A stretch of DNA of 21,877 nt from the NCBI GenBank assembly GCA_964568355.1, contig CAZMRK010000032.1, forward strand, positions 1-21,877. Direction: 5' to 3'. Below the pieces are notes generated by a model that saw only the letters and a program-made list of their open reading frames with translations, did no database searches and had not been told where the DNA came from. The DNA is from JAJPJX01 sp964568355 (GTDB taxonomy: Bacteria > Acidobacteriota > Terriglobia > Bryobacterales > Bryobacteraceae). Position numbers and translations under genes: made by a program. Of this stretch, positions 13,004 through 20,073 are shown piece after piece; the stretch's first letter is position 1, and every line of letters begins with the position of its first letter.

Positions 13004-15585
13004 TGCTCCGGCAGCTTTGGATTGACCTGCGGATACGTTTTGCTGCTTTGTTCGCAAGATGCGGCATTCGCAGGAGGGTGGCGGAAGAAATGCAGTTTCA
13101 TCTGGCCCGGCTGGAGCAACGCAAGATCGAGGCCGGCGCCTCACCAGCCGAGGCTCGCGCCCAGGCCCGGCGTGAGTTTGGGAACCCTACGCTGATCATG
13201 GAGCAGTCGCTTGATTCATGGAGGTATGCGTTTGTGAGCATGCTGATTCAGGATATCCGCTACGGCCTGCGCGGACTCCGCAGAAGCCCCGCCTTTGCGG
13301 CGACGGCCGTACTTTCCCTGGCATTGGGCATCGGGGCGAATGCCGCGATCTTCCACCTCTTCGATGCGCTGCTTTTTCGGAACCTGCCGGTGAAGTCGCC
13401 GGAGGAACTGGTGTTGGTCACGCAGCGTATCGGTGACCGGCAGTACCTGATGCTTGGTAACCGCTACCGCACGGCGTTCAGCGGCAGCGAGACGCTCGTG
13501 GGCCTGTGCGCATCCCGGCACTCGCCTTTGCGTGTAACCAGATCCGGGGAATCGCAGTTTGCCGAAGGGATGCTCGCCAGCGGAAACTGCTTCGCTCTTC
13601 TTGGCGTGCCGGCCATGCTGGGGCGAATGATCACGGACACGGATGATCCATCGTCTACCGGAGCGCTCGTGGCGGTTCTAAGTGATGGCTACTGGCGGCG
13701 CCAGTTCGGTGCGGACCGCGGTGTCATCGGACAGAACATCGATTTGCAGGGCCACCCTTTTACCATTGTCGGAGTAGCGCCGCCCGGATTCACGGGGCTC
13801 GAGCCGGGGACACCGGCAGACATCATCGTGCCGCTAACCAGTTTGGGCGGAGCGCTGCTCCACAACCCGGAGGTGAACTGGCTGCGTCTGGTCGGGCGGC
13901 GAAAGCCCGGTGTATCTATCGAACAGGTGCAGGCAGACCTTGCCGTGCGGGAGGCTCGGACAACTGAGGTATCCCAAAGAAGGAAAAGACCTGCCTCACC
14001 ACGGCTGGAAGTAATTCCTGCCGGCAGCGGATTCGGTGACGTCCGGATAAAGTTTTCGCTTCCACTGCGACTATTGATGGGCGCGGTCGCACTGGTCCTG
14101 CTGATCGCGTGTGCGAATCTTGCCAGTCTGCTGCTGGCCCGGACCAGCGGGAGGCGCCAGGAAATCGGCCTGCGGATGGCGCTCGGAGCCAGCCGCGGCA
14201 GGCTTCTTCGCCAACTCTTGACTGAGAGCGTCCTGTTGTCCGGCTTGGGTGGGCTGGCAGGCGCTGGAGTCGCGTCGCTGGCCGGCCCGCTGCTGGTCCA
14301 GACGATGTCCCGGGGCCGGGCGCCCATCCTGTTGGATCTTTCACTGAATGGACGCGCCATTGTCTTCATCGCCGCGGCCAGTCTGTTGACCGGCATTTTG
14401 ATCGGGATTGTGCCGGCGCTTCGCGCCATCTGGCACAGAGACATGACCGGCACATTGCACGGAGCGCGCCTCAAGACCGGCTCGCGAGGCTGGTCGGCAG
14501 CACTGGTCGTGACCCAGGTAGCTCTATGTGTCATCGTGTTGGTCTCGGCGGGCCTGCTGCTGGGGAGCCTGCGCAGACTTCAGCAAGTGGATCCCGGCTT
14601 CCGCAAAGAACACGTGCTATTACTGACAATTCGGCCGGATCATTACAAGGGAGCAGCAGCTCTCTCCCTCCATCGGGACCTGCTGCATCGGCTGGCGGCA
14701 ATTCCCGGAGTGGAGGCCGTAACCACATTCCTGGATGCGCCCTTGGGAGGTCCCTCGGTGACGACCAAGGGTTTCAGCATCAATAACGTTGGGCCTGCTT
14801 TCTTCGAGACAATGGGAATCCCGCTTCTTGCGGGTCGCGCGCTCGACGAACGGGACGCCCTGGAGCAGCGGCCGGTAGCGGTCATCAGCGCAGGTGTGGC
14901 GCGCCAGTTCTTCCCCGGTCGCAACCCGCTCGGCGAGCACCTGGATGTGTTCGGAACCGACAGGGAGATCGTAGGCGTCGTAAAAGACGCCCGCTATCGG
15001 AGCCTGCGCCAACCGGCTGAACCCATGGTCTACCAGCCGGCACTGGACTCCGGATCGTATGCGATCCGAACCACGGGCGACCTACGAGCGCTCGCCGATT
15101 TCGTGCGCCGTGAGCTTCGCGAAGCAGCCCGAGACGTTCCAGTGTGGTCCCTGGATACCCTTGCTGATCGCGTGCAGGGGACGCTGGTTCAGGAGCGCAT
15201 GGTCTCCAGCCTGTGCGGCGTGTTCGGGCTCTTTGCCCTTCTGATTGCTTCGATCGGGTTGTACGGCCGCCTCTCCTACTCCGTTGCCGGACGAACCGGC
15301 GAAATCGGGGTGAGGATGGCCTTGGGCGCCAGGCAAGGCCGGATCCTCTGGATGATCCTGAGGGATGCGCTTCTTCTCACCTTGTGTGGGCTCGCCATCG
15401 GCCTGCCGCTCGCCCTTGCATCAACGCAGGTTCTCCGCAACCTACTGTTCTCTGTCACGCCTGCTGACGCCACGACTTTCGTCGTGATTGCAGCCAGTAT
15501 TCTCGGGGTGAGTCTGATTGCCGGCTACATTCCGGCCCGTCGCGCGGCCAGAGTGGACCCGGTCGTGGCGTTGCGGGCGGAATAG
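13000..15585 (+). CDS. ADOP-type ABC permease (duplicated MacB/FtsX-like)
   Basis: An 861-residue inner-membrane protein of the acidobacterial duplicated orphan permease family. Order: a cytoplasmic permease-prefix region (about 1-85, EEMQFHLARLEQRKIEAG), TM1 (about 100-125, SLALGIGANAAIFHLFDALLF), a first MacB-like periplasmic domain, three TMs (about 350-485, VALVLLIACANLASLLLARTS), then the repeated half with a TM near 505-530, a second periplasmic domain and three C-terminal TMs ending ARRAARVDPVVALRAE. The GEIGVRMALGARQGRI and QEIGLRMALGASRGRL loops are the duplicated FtsX signature. The stretch between GGPSVTTKGFSI and NNVGPAFFETMGIPLLAGR looks shorter than I remember for the family. 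ADOPs lack an adjacent ATPase, and none is present here. The transported substrate is unknown. Confidence 0.92.
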   Translation: MMLRQLWIDLRIRFAALFARCGIRRRVAEEMQFHLARLEQRKIEAGASPAEARAQARREFGNPTLIMEQSLDSWRYAFVSMLIQDIRYGLRGLRRSPAFAATAVLSLALGIGANAAIFHLFDALLFRNLPVKSPEELVLVTQRIGDRQYLMLGNRYRTAFSGSETLVGLCASRHSPLRVTRSGESQFAEGMLASGNCFALLGVPAMLGRMITDTDDPSSTGALVAVLSDGYWRRQFGADRGVIGQNIDLQGHPFTIVGVAPPGFTGLEPGTPADIIVPLTSLGGALLHNPEVNWLRLVGRRKPGVSIEQVQADLAVREARTTEVSQRRKRPASPRLEVIPAGSGFGDVRIKFSLPLRLLMGAVALVLLIACANLASLLLARTSGRRQEIGLRMALGASRGRLLRQLLTESVLLSGLGGLAGAGVASLAGPLLVQTMSRGRAPILLDLSLNGRAIVFIAAASLLTGILIGIVPALRAIWHRDMTGTLHGARLKTGSRGWSAALVVTQVALCVIVLVSAGLLLGSLRRLQQVDPGFRKEHVLLLTIRPDHYKGAAALSLHRDLLHRLAAIPGVEAVTTFLDAPLGGPSVTTKGFSINNVGPAFFETMGIPLLAGRALDERDALEQRPVAVISAGVARQFFPGRNPLGEHLDVFGTDREIVGVVKDARYRSLRQPAEPMVYQPALDSGSYAIRTTGDLRALADFVRRELREAARDVPVWSLDTLADRVQGTLVQERMVSSLCGVFGLFALLIASIGLYGRLSYSVAGRTGEIGVRMALGARQGRILWMILRDALLLTLCGLAIGLPLALASTQVLRNLLFSVTPADATTFVVIAASILGVSLIAGYIPARRAARVDPVVALRAE

Positions 15586-15607
15586 CAGCTCCAAAGAAGA
15601 AAACCCC

Positions 15608-15636
15608 TTGATCAACGAAGATCTTCGTAGTAAGAT
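15608..15636 (+). promoter_or_regulatory. Promoter of blaI-M56 operon
   Basis: TTGATC (15608-15613, 4/6) and TAAGAT (15631-15636, 4/6) are 17 bp apart. The spacer is almost filled by the BlaI-type palindrome. The predicted start near 15643 is only about 2 nt before the ATG at 15645, so the mRNA would be essentially leaderless. Confidence 0.55.
15615..15628. promoter_or_regulatory. BlaI-type operator palindrome in promoter spacer
   Basis: ACGAAGATCTTCGT is a perfect 14-bp palindrome, flanked by CA and AG so that the outermost C and G also pair over an 18-bp span. It lies exactly between the -35 and -10. BlaI/MecI regulators bind dyads in this position and block RNA polymerase. The core differs from the staphylococcal TACA/TGTA operator, so the match is by position and symmetry rather than sequence. 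Confidence 0.65.
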
Positions 15637-15644
15637 CCCCGTAG

Positions 15645-16040
15645 ATGCCGACACACCGTACCGATCCTCCCCGGCCGACCGACGCGGAACTGGAGCTTCT
15701 GATCGTCCTGTGGGACCGCGGCCCTAGCACGGTCCGCCAGATCCACGAAGCCGTGGCGCACCGCAAACCAACCCAATACACCACCGTTTTGAAGCTGCTC
15801 CAGATCATGGCCGAGAAGGGGCTGGTCCAGCGGGACGAGAGCCAGCGCGCGCACGTCTATCAGGCCAGCCGCTCGCGGGAATGGACCCAGCGCCAGTTGG
15901 CCGGAGACCTGCTGCAGCGCGCCTTCGGAGGCTCCACCGGGAGCCTGGTATTGGGCGCGCTTTCGGCTCGCAAGGCATCGCCCGAGGAACTGGCGGAGGT
16001 TCGCAGACTGCTCGATCAATACGAAAAGGGGGAAGCATGA
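15645..16040 (+). CDS. BlaI/MecI/CopY-family transcriptional repressor
   Basis: A 131-residue winged-helix repressor. Family landmarks are PTDAELELLIVLWDRGPSTVRQIHEAV at about 11-38, KPTQYTTVLKLLQIMAEKGLVQRDE at about 41-66 (recognition helix YTTVLKLL), the wing RAHVYQASRSREW and a C-terminal dimerisation helix region. In the Bla/Mec systems such proteins are cleaved after signal from a BlaR1-type M56 membrane peptidase. That partner gene follows here with an ATGA overlap. A perfect palindrome sits in the promoter just upstream, so autoregulation is likely. The inducing signal is unknown and need not be a beta-lactam. Confidence 0.93.
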   Translation: MPTHRTDPPRPTDAELELLIVLWDRGPSTVRQIHEAVAHRKPTQYTTVLKLLQIMAEKGLVQRDESQRAHVYQASRSREWTQRQLAGDLLQRAFGGSTGSLVLGALSARKASPEELAEVRRLLDQYEKGEA

Positions 16041-17893
16041 ATACGCTGCTCGATTGGACCGCGCTGCCCTGGATCCAGACCTTGGCTGGGGCTCTGGCTC
16101 ATTTCCTCTGGCAGGGAGCGCTGATCGCCATGCTGCTGGCGGCGGCCCGGCGGCTCACCCGGCAGGCGAGCGCCCGCCTGCGATACGCGCTGGCCTGCAT
16201 GGCGATGGCCGGGATGCTGCTCTCGTTTGCATCTACGCTGGTCCTGCTGCGTCCTCAAGACCGCACGATTCGGGCAATCAGTGTACCCTCCAGCGCGCCG
16301 GCGGCAGCCTCTTCCCCCATCGCGGCGCCGGCCATTCCGCCGGCCCCGGATAGGGCGGATTTTCTACGCTGGATCGTGCCGGTCTGGATGGCCGGCGTGC
16401 TGGTCTTTTACGGCCGGACCGCGCGGAACTGGATCGCCGCGCAGCGATTGCGCCGGCGGGCGGCCTTCCCGGCGCCGGAGATCTGGCAGGAGCGCCTGCG
16501 GACGCTGTGCGGCCGGCTCCGGCTCGCCACTCCAGTCGTGCTCCTGGAGTCCTGGCTGGCGGAGGTCCCGGTGGTGATCGGCTTTCTCCGTCCGGTGATC
16601 CTGGTTCCGGCCGGCCTGTTCTCCGGGCTCCCGCCCGAACAACTGGAGGCCATCCTGATCCACGAACTGGAGCACATCCGCCGCCACGATTATCTGATCA
16701 ACGTTCTCGAAAGCCTGGTGGAGGGCCTGTTCTTTTATCACCCGGCGGTCTGGTGGGTTTCGCGAACCGTGCGCGCCGAGCGCGAGCATTGCTGCGACGA
16801 TCGCGCGGCGGCGCTGGTGGGCAGCGCGTGGGCCTATGCGTCCGCTCTGGCCGCGCTCGAACAGAGCCGGAGTGCGGGAGACGCGGTGCTGGCGGCGACC
16901 GGAGGGGATCTGCTCCAGAGGATCCGCCGCCTGGTGGAACCCCGGCGGGAGCCGGAAGCCCGCGGTTCTCTTCTGGCCGCGGGGTTGGTGCTGCTCTCCG
17001 GCATCCTGGCGGCTCTCCTCTGGCTGGGGCCGCCCGCCGCGCCCGTGCTGCGAGCGCAAAATCAGGCCCAGCCCCAGCAAACCGGGCTCACCGGGCCCTA
17101 TCAGAAGTGGCTGGATGAGGATGTGGTCTACATCATCAGCGACGCCGAACGGGCTGAATTTCTCAGTCTCCCAACTAACGACGCACGCGAGGAGTTCATC
17201 AGGCGCTTCTGGGAAAAGCGCGATCCCACGCCGGGCACGCCGGAAAACGAGTTCAAGAAAGAGCACTACCGGCGCATCGCCCACGCCAACCAACACTATG
17301 CTGCCGGCATCTCCGGCTGGAGGACCGACCGCGGCCGCATTTACATCCAGTACGGCCCCCCGGACGAAATCGAGTCTCATCCCTCGGGCGATTCTTATCA
17401 ACGGCCTCCGGAACAGGGAGGCGGTGTCACCTCAACCTACCCCTTTGAGCAATGGCTCTACCACAACATCCAAGGCATCGGCAAAGATGTGATGTTCGAA
17501 TTTGTCGATTCCAGCAGGAAGGGGGAATATCGCCTGATTCCGCCGCCATCCAAGGACGCCGCGAACTCTCAGGCATCGATGGGCGCCTTCGGCGCAGCCT
17601 TACCCGCAGGAGGTCTGTTCCGGGTCGAGGTGTTGTCGCACCTGCCAGGCACACCTGCCCCTGTAGTCATCTCCGTTCCAGCAGATCGGTTTGCTCAGGC
17701 GACTCAAATCTACGGTATGGCCATCAACCAGCGTCGGGCTCTCATCCAGGCATTCGGAGGCCAGCGGCCGCTGACAGGCCCATACCAACAGCAACTGACG
17801 CTCGAACCCGGCACCTATCGTATCGAGATCTCGCTGCACGACTACAGTGCGCGCCATTCCTACCGCAACACCCAGACGATCACCATTCCATGA
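16037..17893 (+). CDS. M56 (BlaR1-like) membrane metallopeptidase fused to a GWxTD domain
   Basis: A 618-residue membrane protein. N-terminal TMs (about 10-35, 48-71, 110-126) lead into an M56 peptidase domain with H209-E-L-E-H213 as the zinc site and the following E250-H-C-C-D-D segment typical of BlaR1-like peptidases. A further TM spans about 312-332. Residues from about 352 to 480 are a GWxTD domain (YQKWLDEDVVYIISDAER, FWEKRDPTPGTPENEFK, G427-W-R-T-D431, YIQYGPPDEIESHP), then a beta-rich tail. The GWxTD part takes the place of the penicillin-binding sensor of true BlaR1. The start at ATG 16037 has AGGGGGA ahead and overlaps the blaI stop; the open frame upstream is a shadow of blaI. I infer a signal-transducing peptidase that inactivates the adjacent repressor. 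Confidence 0.9.
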   Translation: MNTLLDWTALPWIQTLAGALAHFLWQGALIAMLLAAARRLTRQASARLRYALACMAMAGMLLSFASTLVLLRPQDRTIRAISVPSSAPAAASSPIAAPAIPPAPDRADFLRWIVPVWMAGVLVFYGRTARNWIAAQRLRRRAAFPAPEIWQERLRTLCGRLRLATPVVLLESWLAEVPVVIGFLRPVILVPAGLFSGLPPEQLEAILIHELEHIRRHDYLINVLESLVEGLFFYHPAVWWVSRTVRAEREHCCDDRAAALVGSAWAYASALAALEQSRSAGDAVLAATGGDLLQRIRRLVEPRREPEARGSLLAAGLVLLSGILAALLWLGPPAAPVLRAQNQAQPQQTGLTGPYQKWLDEDVVYIISDAERAEFLSLPTNDAREEFIRRFWEKRDPTPGTPENEFKKEHYRRIAHANQHYAAGISGWRTDRGRIYIQYGPPDEIESHPSGDSYQRPPEQGGGVTSTYPFEQWLYHNIQGIGKDVMFEFVDSSRKGEYRLIPPPSKDAANSQASMGAFGAALPAGGLFRVEVLSHLPGTPAPVVISVPADRFAQATQIYGMAINQRRALIQAFGGQRPLTGPYQQQLTLEPGTYRIEISLHDYSARHSYRNTQTITIP

Positions 17894-17920
17894 ATCCGCG
17901 TGCATCCGCGTGAATCGGCG
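17891..17920. repeat. Three tandem 10-bp units after the M56 gene
   Basis: Three head-to-tail decamers: TGAATCCGCG, TGCATCCGCG and TGAATCGGCG. Units two and three each differ from the first by one base. The first unit includes the stop codon of the M56-GWxTD gene. From memory, similar runs recur as dispersed intergenic elements in other bacterial genomes, but this was not checked. Confidence 0.7.
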
Positions 17921-17938
17921 GTTGCCTTCGCCTTTCCC

Positions 17939-17966
17939 CTGAAATCCGGCTGCCCCGCGATATACT
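17939..17966 (+). promoter_or_regulatory. Putative promoter of the heme-biosynthesis operon
   Basis: CTGAAA (17939-17944, 4/6) and TATACT (17961-17966, 5/6) are 16 bp apart. The predicted start near 17973 leaves a leader of about 14 nt without a Shine-Dalgarno. An inverted repeat TATAC-N5-GTATA (17961-17975) covers the -10 and start. Confidence 0.45.
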
Positions 17967-17986
17967 AGTGGTATAGCCCCTGCACT

Positions 17987-18808
17987 ATGGCCGAAATGAG
18001 CGTGATCTGGCTGCGCGTGGCTGCGGCGTTATATTCGCTCGGCCTGCTACACGCCATCCTTACTCTGGTTCGCCGGAGGGAACACCTGTTCCGCCCGGCG
18101 CTGGCGGCCTTTTCCATCGGCGCGGTTCTGCATTTTGTTTCCATCGTGGAAGAGGGGCTGCTGATGAATCACTGCCCCATCACCAACTTCTACGAAACAC
18201 TCTCCATGTGCGCCTTCCTGGTGACGCTGCTATTCCTGTTCGTTCACCTGCGTTATAAGCTGGAGAGCCTGAGCGTCTTCATCTTTCCCCTGGTATTCGT
18301 GATGGTGCTGGTGGCGACCCTGGGCAACCCGGTAAGCGCCTGGAGCAGTCCGGTGGTGCGCAACGCCTGGCTCACGGTGCATATCGTGCTGGTGTTGCTG
18401 GGGTACGCAGCCCTGCTGTTGACAGCCGTGGCTTCTCTGCTCTACCTGTTTCAGGAGCGCGAGCTGAAATCCAAAAAACCGCGCAAATTCTATTACCGCC
18501 TGCCCCCGCTGGGCACGCTGGACGAGCTGATCTCCCGCTCGATGGCCGTGGGGTTCGTGCTCATCACCCTTGCCGTGATCGCCGGCAGCACGTGGGCTTT
18601 CGTCGAATTGAAATCCAACTGGATCAGCCAGCCGAAGATTGCGATTTCTTTCTTCACCTGGGGCATTTACCTGGCTATGGTATGTCTCCGGATCACGGCC
18701 GGGTGGCGGGGCCGTAAAGCCGCCATCATGGTGGTTACGGTGATGGGTTTTTCCGCTCTCACCTGGGCCGCCCACGCCCGCCTGGGGACGATATTGACGA
18801 AGCAATGA
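17987..18808 (+). CDS. HemX/CcsA-like cytochrome c assembly-family membrane protein
   Basis: A 273-residue protein with about eight hydrophobic segments, of the CcmC/CcsA/HemX family. NHCPITNFYETLSM (61-74) and AWLTVHIVLVLLGYAALLL (127-145) are family landmarks, with H132 a likely conserved histidine. The WWD-type heme-handling motif expected around residues 201-220 (WG-YW-WDPKE in CcsA) is not recognisable: the region reads STWAFVELKSNWISQPK before the conserved FFTWGIYLA and GWRGRKAA. This favours a HemX-type protein, as in Bacillus, where hemX lies beside hemA and limits glutamyl-tRNA reductase, rather than a working heme-lyase subunit. It overlaps hemA by ATGA, so it is the first gene of the operon. 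Confidence 0.85.
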   Translation: MAEMSVIWLRVAAALYSLGLLHAILTLVRRREHLFRPALAAFSIGAVLHFVSIVEEGLLMNHCPITNFYETLSMCAFLVTLLFLFVHLRYKLESLSVFIFPLVFVMVLVATLGNPVSAWSSPVVRNAWLTVHIVLVLLGYAALLLTAVASLLYLFQERELKSKKPRKFYYRLPPLGTLDELISRSMAVGFVLITLAVIAGSTWAFVELKSNWISQPKIAISFFTWGIYLAMVCLRITAGWRGRKAAIMVVTVMGFSALTWAAHARLGTILTKQ

Positions 18809-20070
18809 AGCTGCTGCTTACTGGCGTCAGCCACAAGACGGCCCCGGTCGAGATCCGCGAGCAGATGGCCTTTTCCGAACCGCTGCTGGCTGAGGCGTTA
18901 CAGGATCTCAAGGCTCAGGAAGGGGTCACGGAGGCCATGATCCTTTCCACGTGCAACCGCGTGGAGATCACCGTAGCCTGCGAAGACGGCTGCGATCCGC
19001 ATGCGGTCGTGGACGGCTTCCTGGCAGAGTTTCGCCGGATCAGCGCCGGCACCATCGAGCCCTACCTCTATCGTTACGAGGGACGCGACGCCATCCATCA
19101 CCTGTTTCGGGTCGCCTCCAGCCTGGATTCCATGGTTTTAGGCGAGCCCCAGATTCTTGGCCAGCTCAAGGCCGCGTTCGCCGCCGCCAAAAGCGAAGGA
19201 GCGCTCTGCGGATGGCTGGAAGGGCTGCTGAACCGGGCCTTCAGCGTGGCCAAGCGGGTCCGTTCCGAGACGGGGATCGGGCAGATGGCGGTTTCGGTCA
19301 GCTATGCGGCGGTGGAACTGGCGCGCAAGATCTTCGGCTCGCTGAACCATCGCAACGTCATGATCGTAGGCGCCGGCAAGATGTCGGAGCTGGCGGCGCG
19401 CCACCTGCGCCGCTCCGGATCGTCTCGTGTCTTCGTGGTGAACCGGACCTACGAACGCGCCGTCGAAATGGCCGCCCTGTTTCAGGGCACGCCGGTGGAA
19501 TACGACCGGTTTCTGGGCATGCTGCCGGAGATCGATATCCTGATCGCTTCAAGCGGTGCGCCGCATTACATCCTGCACAAGGACGAGATGCAGCGCGTCA
19601 TCTCCGTGCGCCGCAACAAGCCCGTATTCCTGATCGATATTGCCGTCCCGCGCAATATCGAGCCTTCGGTGAACGAGCTCGATAACGTCTTCCTCTACGA
19701 TATCGACGATCTGCAGGAGGTGGTCAACGCCAACCTGCGCGAGCGGCAGAAAGAAGCACAGCACGCCGAAGAGATGGTCCGCCAGGAAGTGGAGCGTATG
19801 ATGGTTCGCATCAAGGTGCAGGAGGTGACGCCGACCATCGTTTCGTTCCAGGAACAGCTCGAACAGATTCGCCTCGCGGAAGTGGAAAAGGTCCGCCGCA
19901 AGTATGGCCCGCTCACGCCGCAGCAGGAAGAGGCCTGGGAAATGCTTACCCGCGGCATCATCAACAAAATTGCGCACGGTCCGATTTCCGAGATCCGCCA
20001 GCAGGCCGGAAATCCAGACGGAGCGCACGTGATTGCGGCGATCCGCAAGGCGTTTCATCTCCAGGACTGA
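18805..20070 (+). CDS. hemA: Glutamyl-tRNA reductase
   Basis: First committed enzyme of C5-pathway tetrapyrrole synthesis: it reduces glutamyl-tRNA(Glu) to glutamate-1-semialdehyde with NADPH. At 421 residues it is full length. The N-terminus LLLTGVSHKTAPVEIREQMAF and the catalytic cysteine C50 in STCNRVEI are exact family marks, as are HLFRVASSLDSMVLGEPQILGQ, the NADPH-binding VMIVGAGKMSELAARHL and DIAVPRNIEPSV. A long C-terminal helical region (from about residue 300) provides the dimerisation part. It overlaps the HemX-like gene by ATGA and is followed by hemC after 3 bp. Translational coupling is likely, and HemX may adjust HemA level post-translationally, by analogy with Bacillus. Confidence 0.97.
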   Translation: MKLLLTGVSHKTAPVEIREQMAFSEPLLAEALQDLKAQEGVTEAMILSTCNRVEITVACEDGCDPHAVVDGFLAEFRRISAGTIEPYLYRYEGRDAIHHLFRVASSLDSMVLGEPQILGQLKAAFAAAKSEGALCGWLEGLLNRAFSVAKRVRSETGIGQMAVSVSYAAVELARKIFGSLNHRNVMIVGAGKMSELAARHLRRSGSSRVFVVNRTYERAVEMAALFQGTPVEYDRFLGMLPEIDILIASSGAPHYILHKDEMQRVISVRRNKPVFLIDIAVPRNIEPSVNELDNVFLYDIDDLQEVVNANLRERQKEAQHAEEMVRQEVERMMVRIKVQEVTPTIVSFQEQLEQIRLAEVEKVRRKYGPLTPQQEEAWEMLTRGIINKIAHGPISEIRQQAGNPDGAHVIAAIRKAFHLQD

Positions 20071-20073
20071 ACC

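Noticed and set aside
16364..17401. Minus-strand open frame of 345 codons opposite the M56 gene
   Set aside because: Arg/Gln/His-rich translation without domains, opposite a gene with HELEH and GWxTD motifs in the right order.
17894..17986. Riboswitch or structured leader before the heme operon
   Set aside because: Only 93 bp are available, most taken by the decamer repeats and the promoter, and the predicted leader is about 14 nt.
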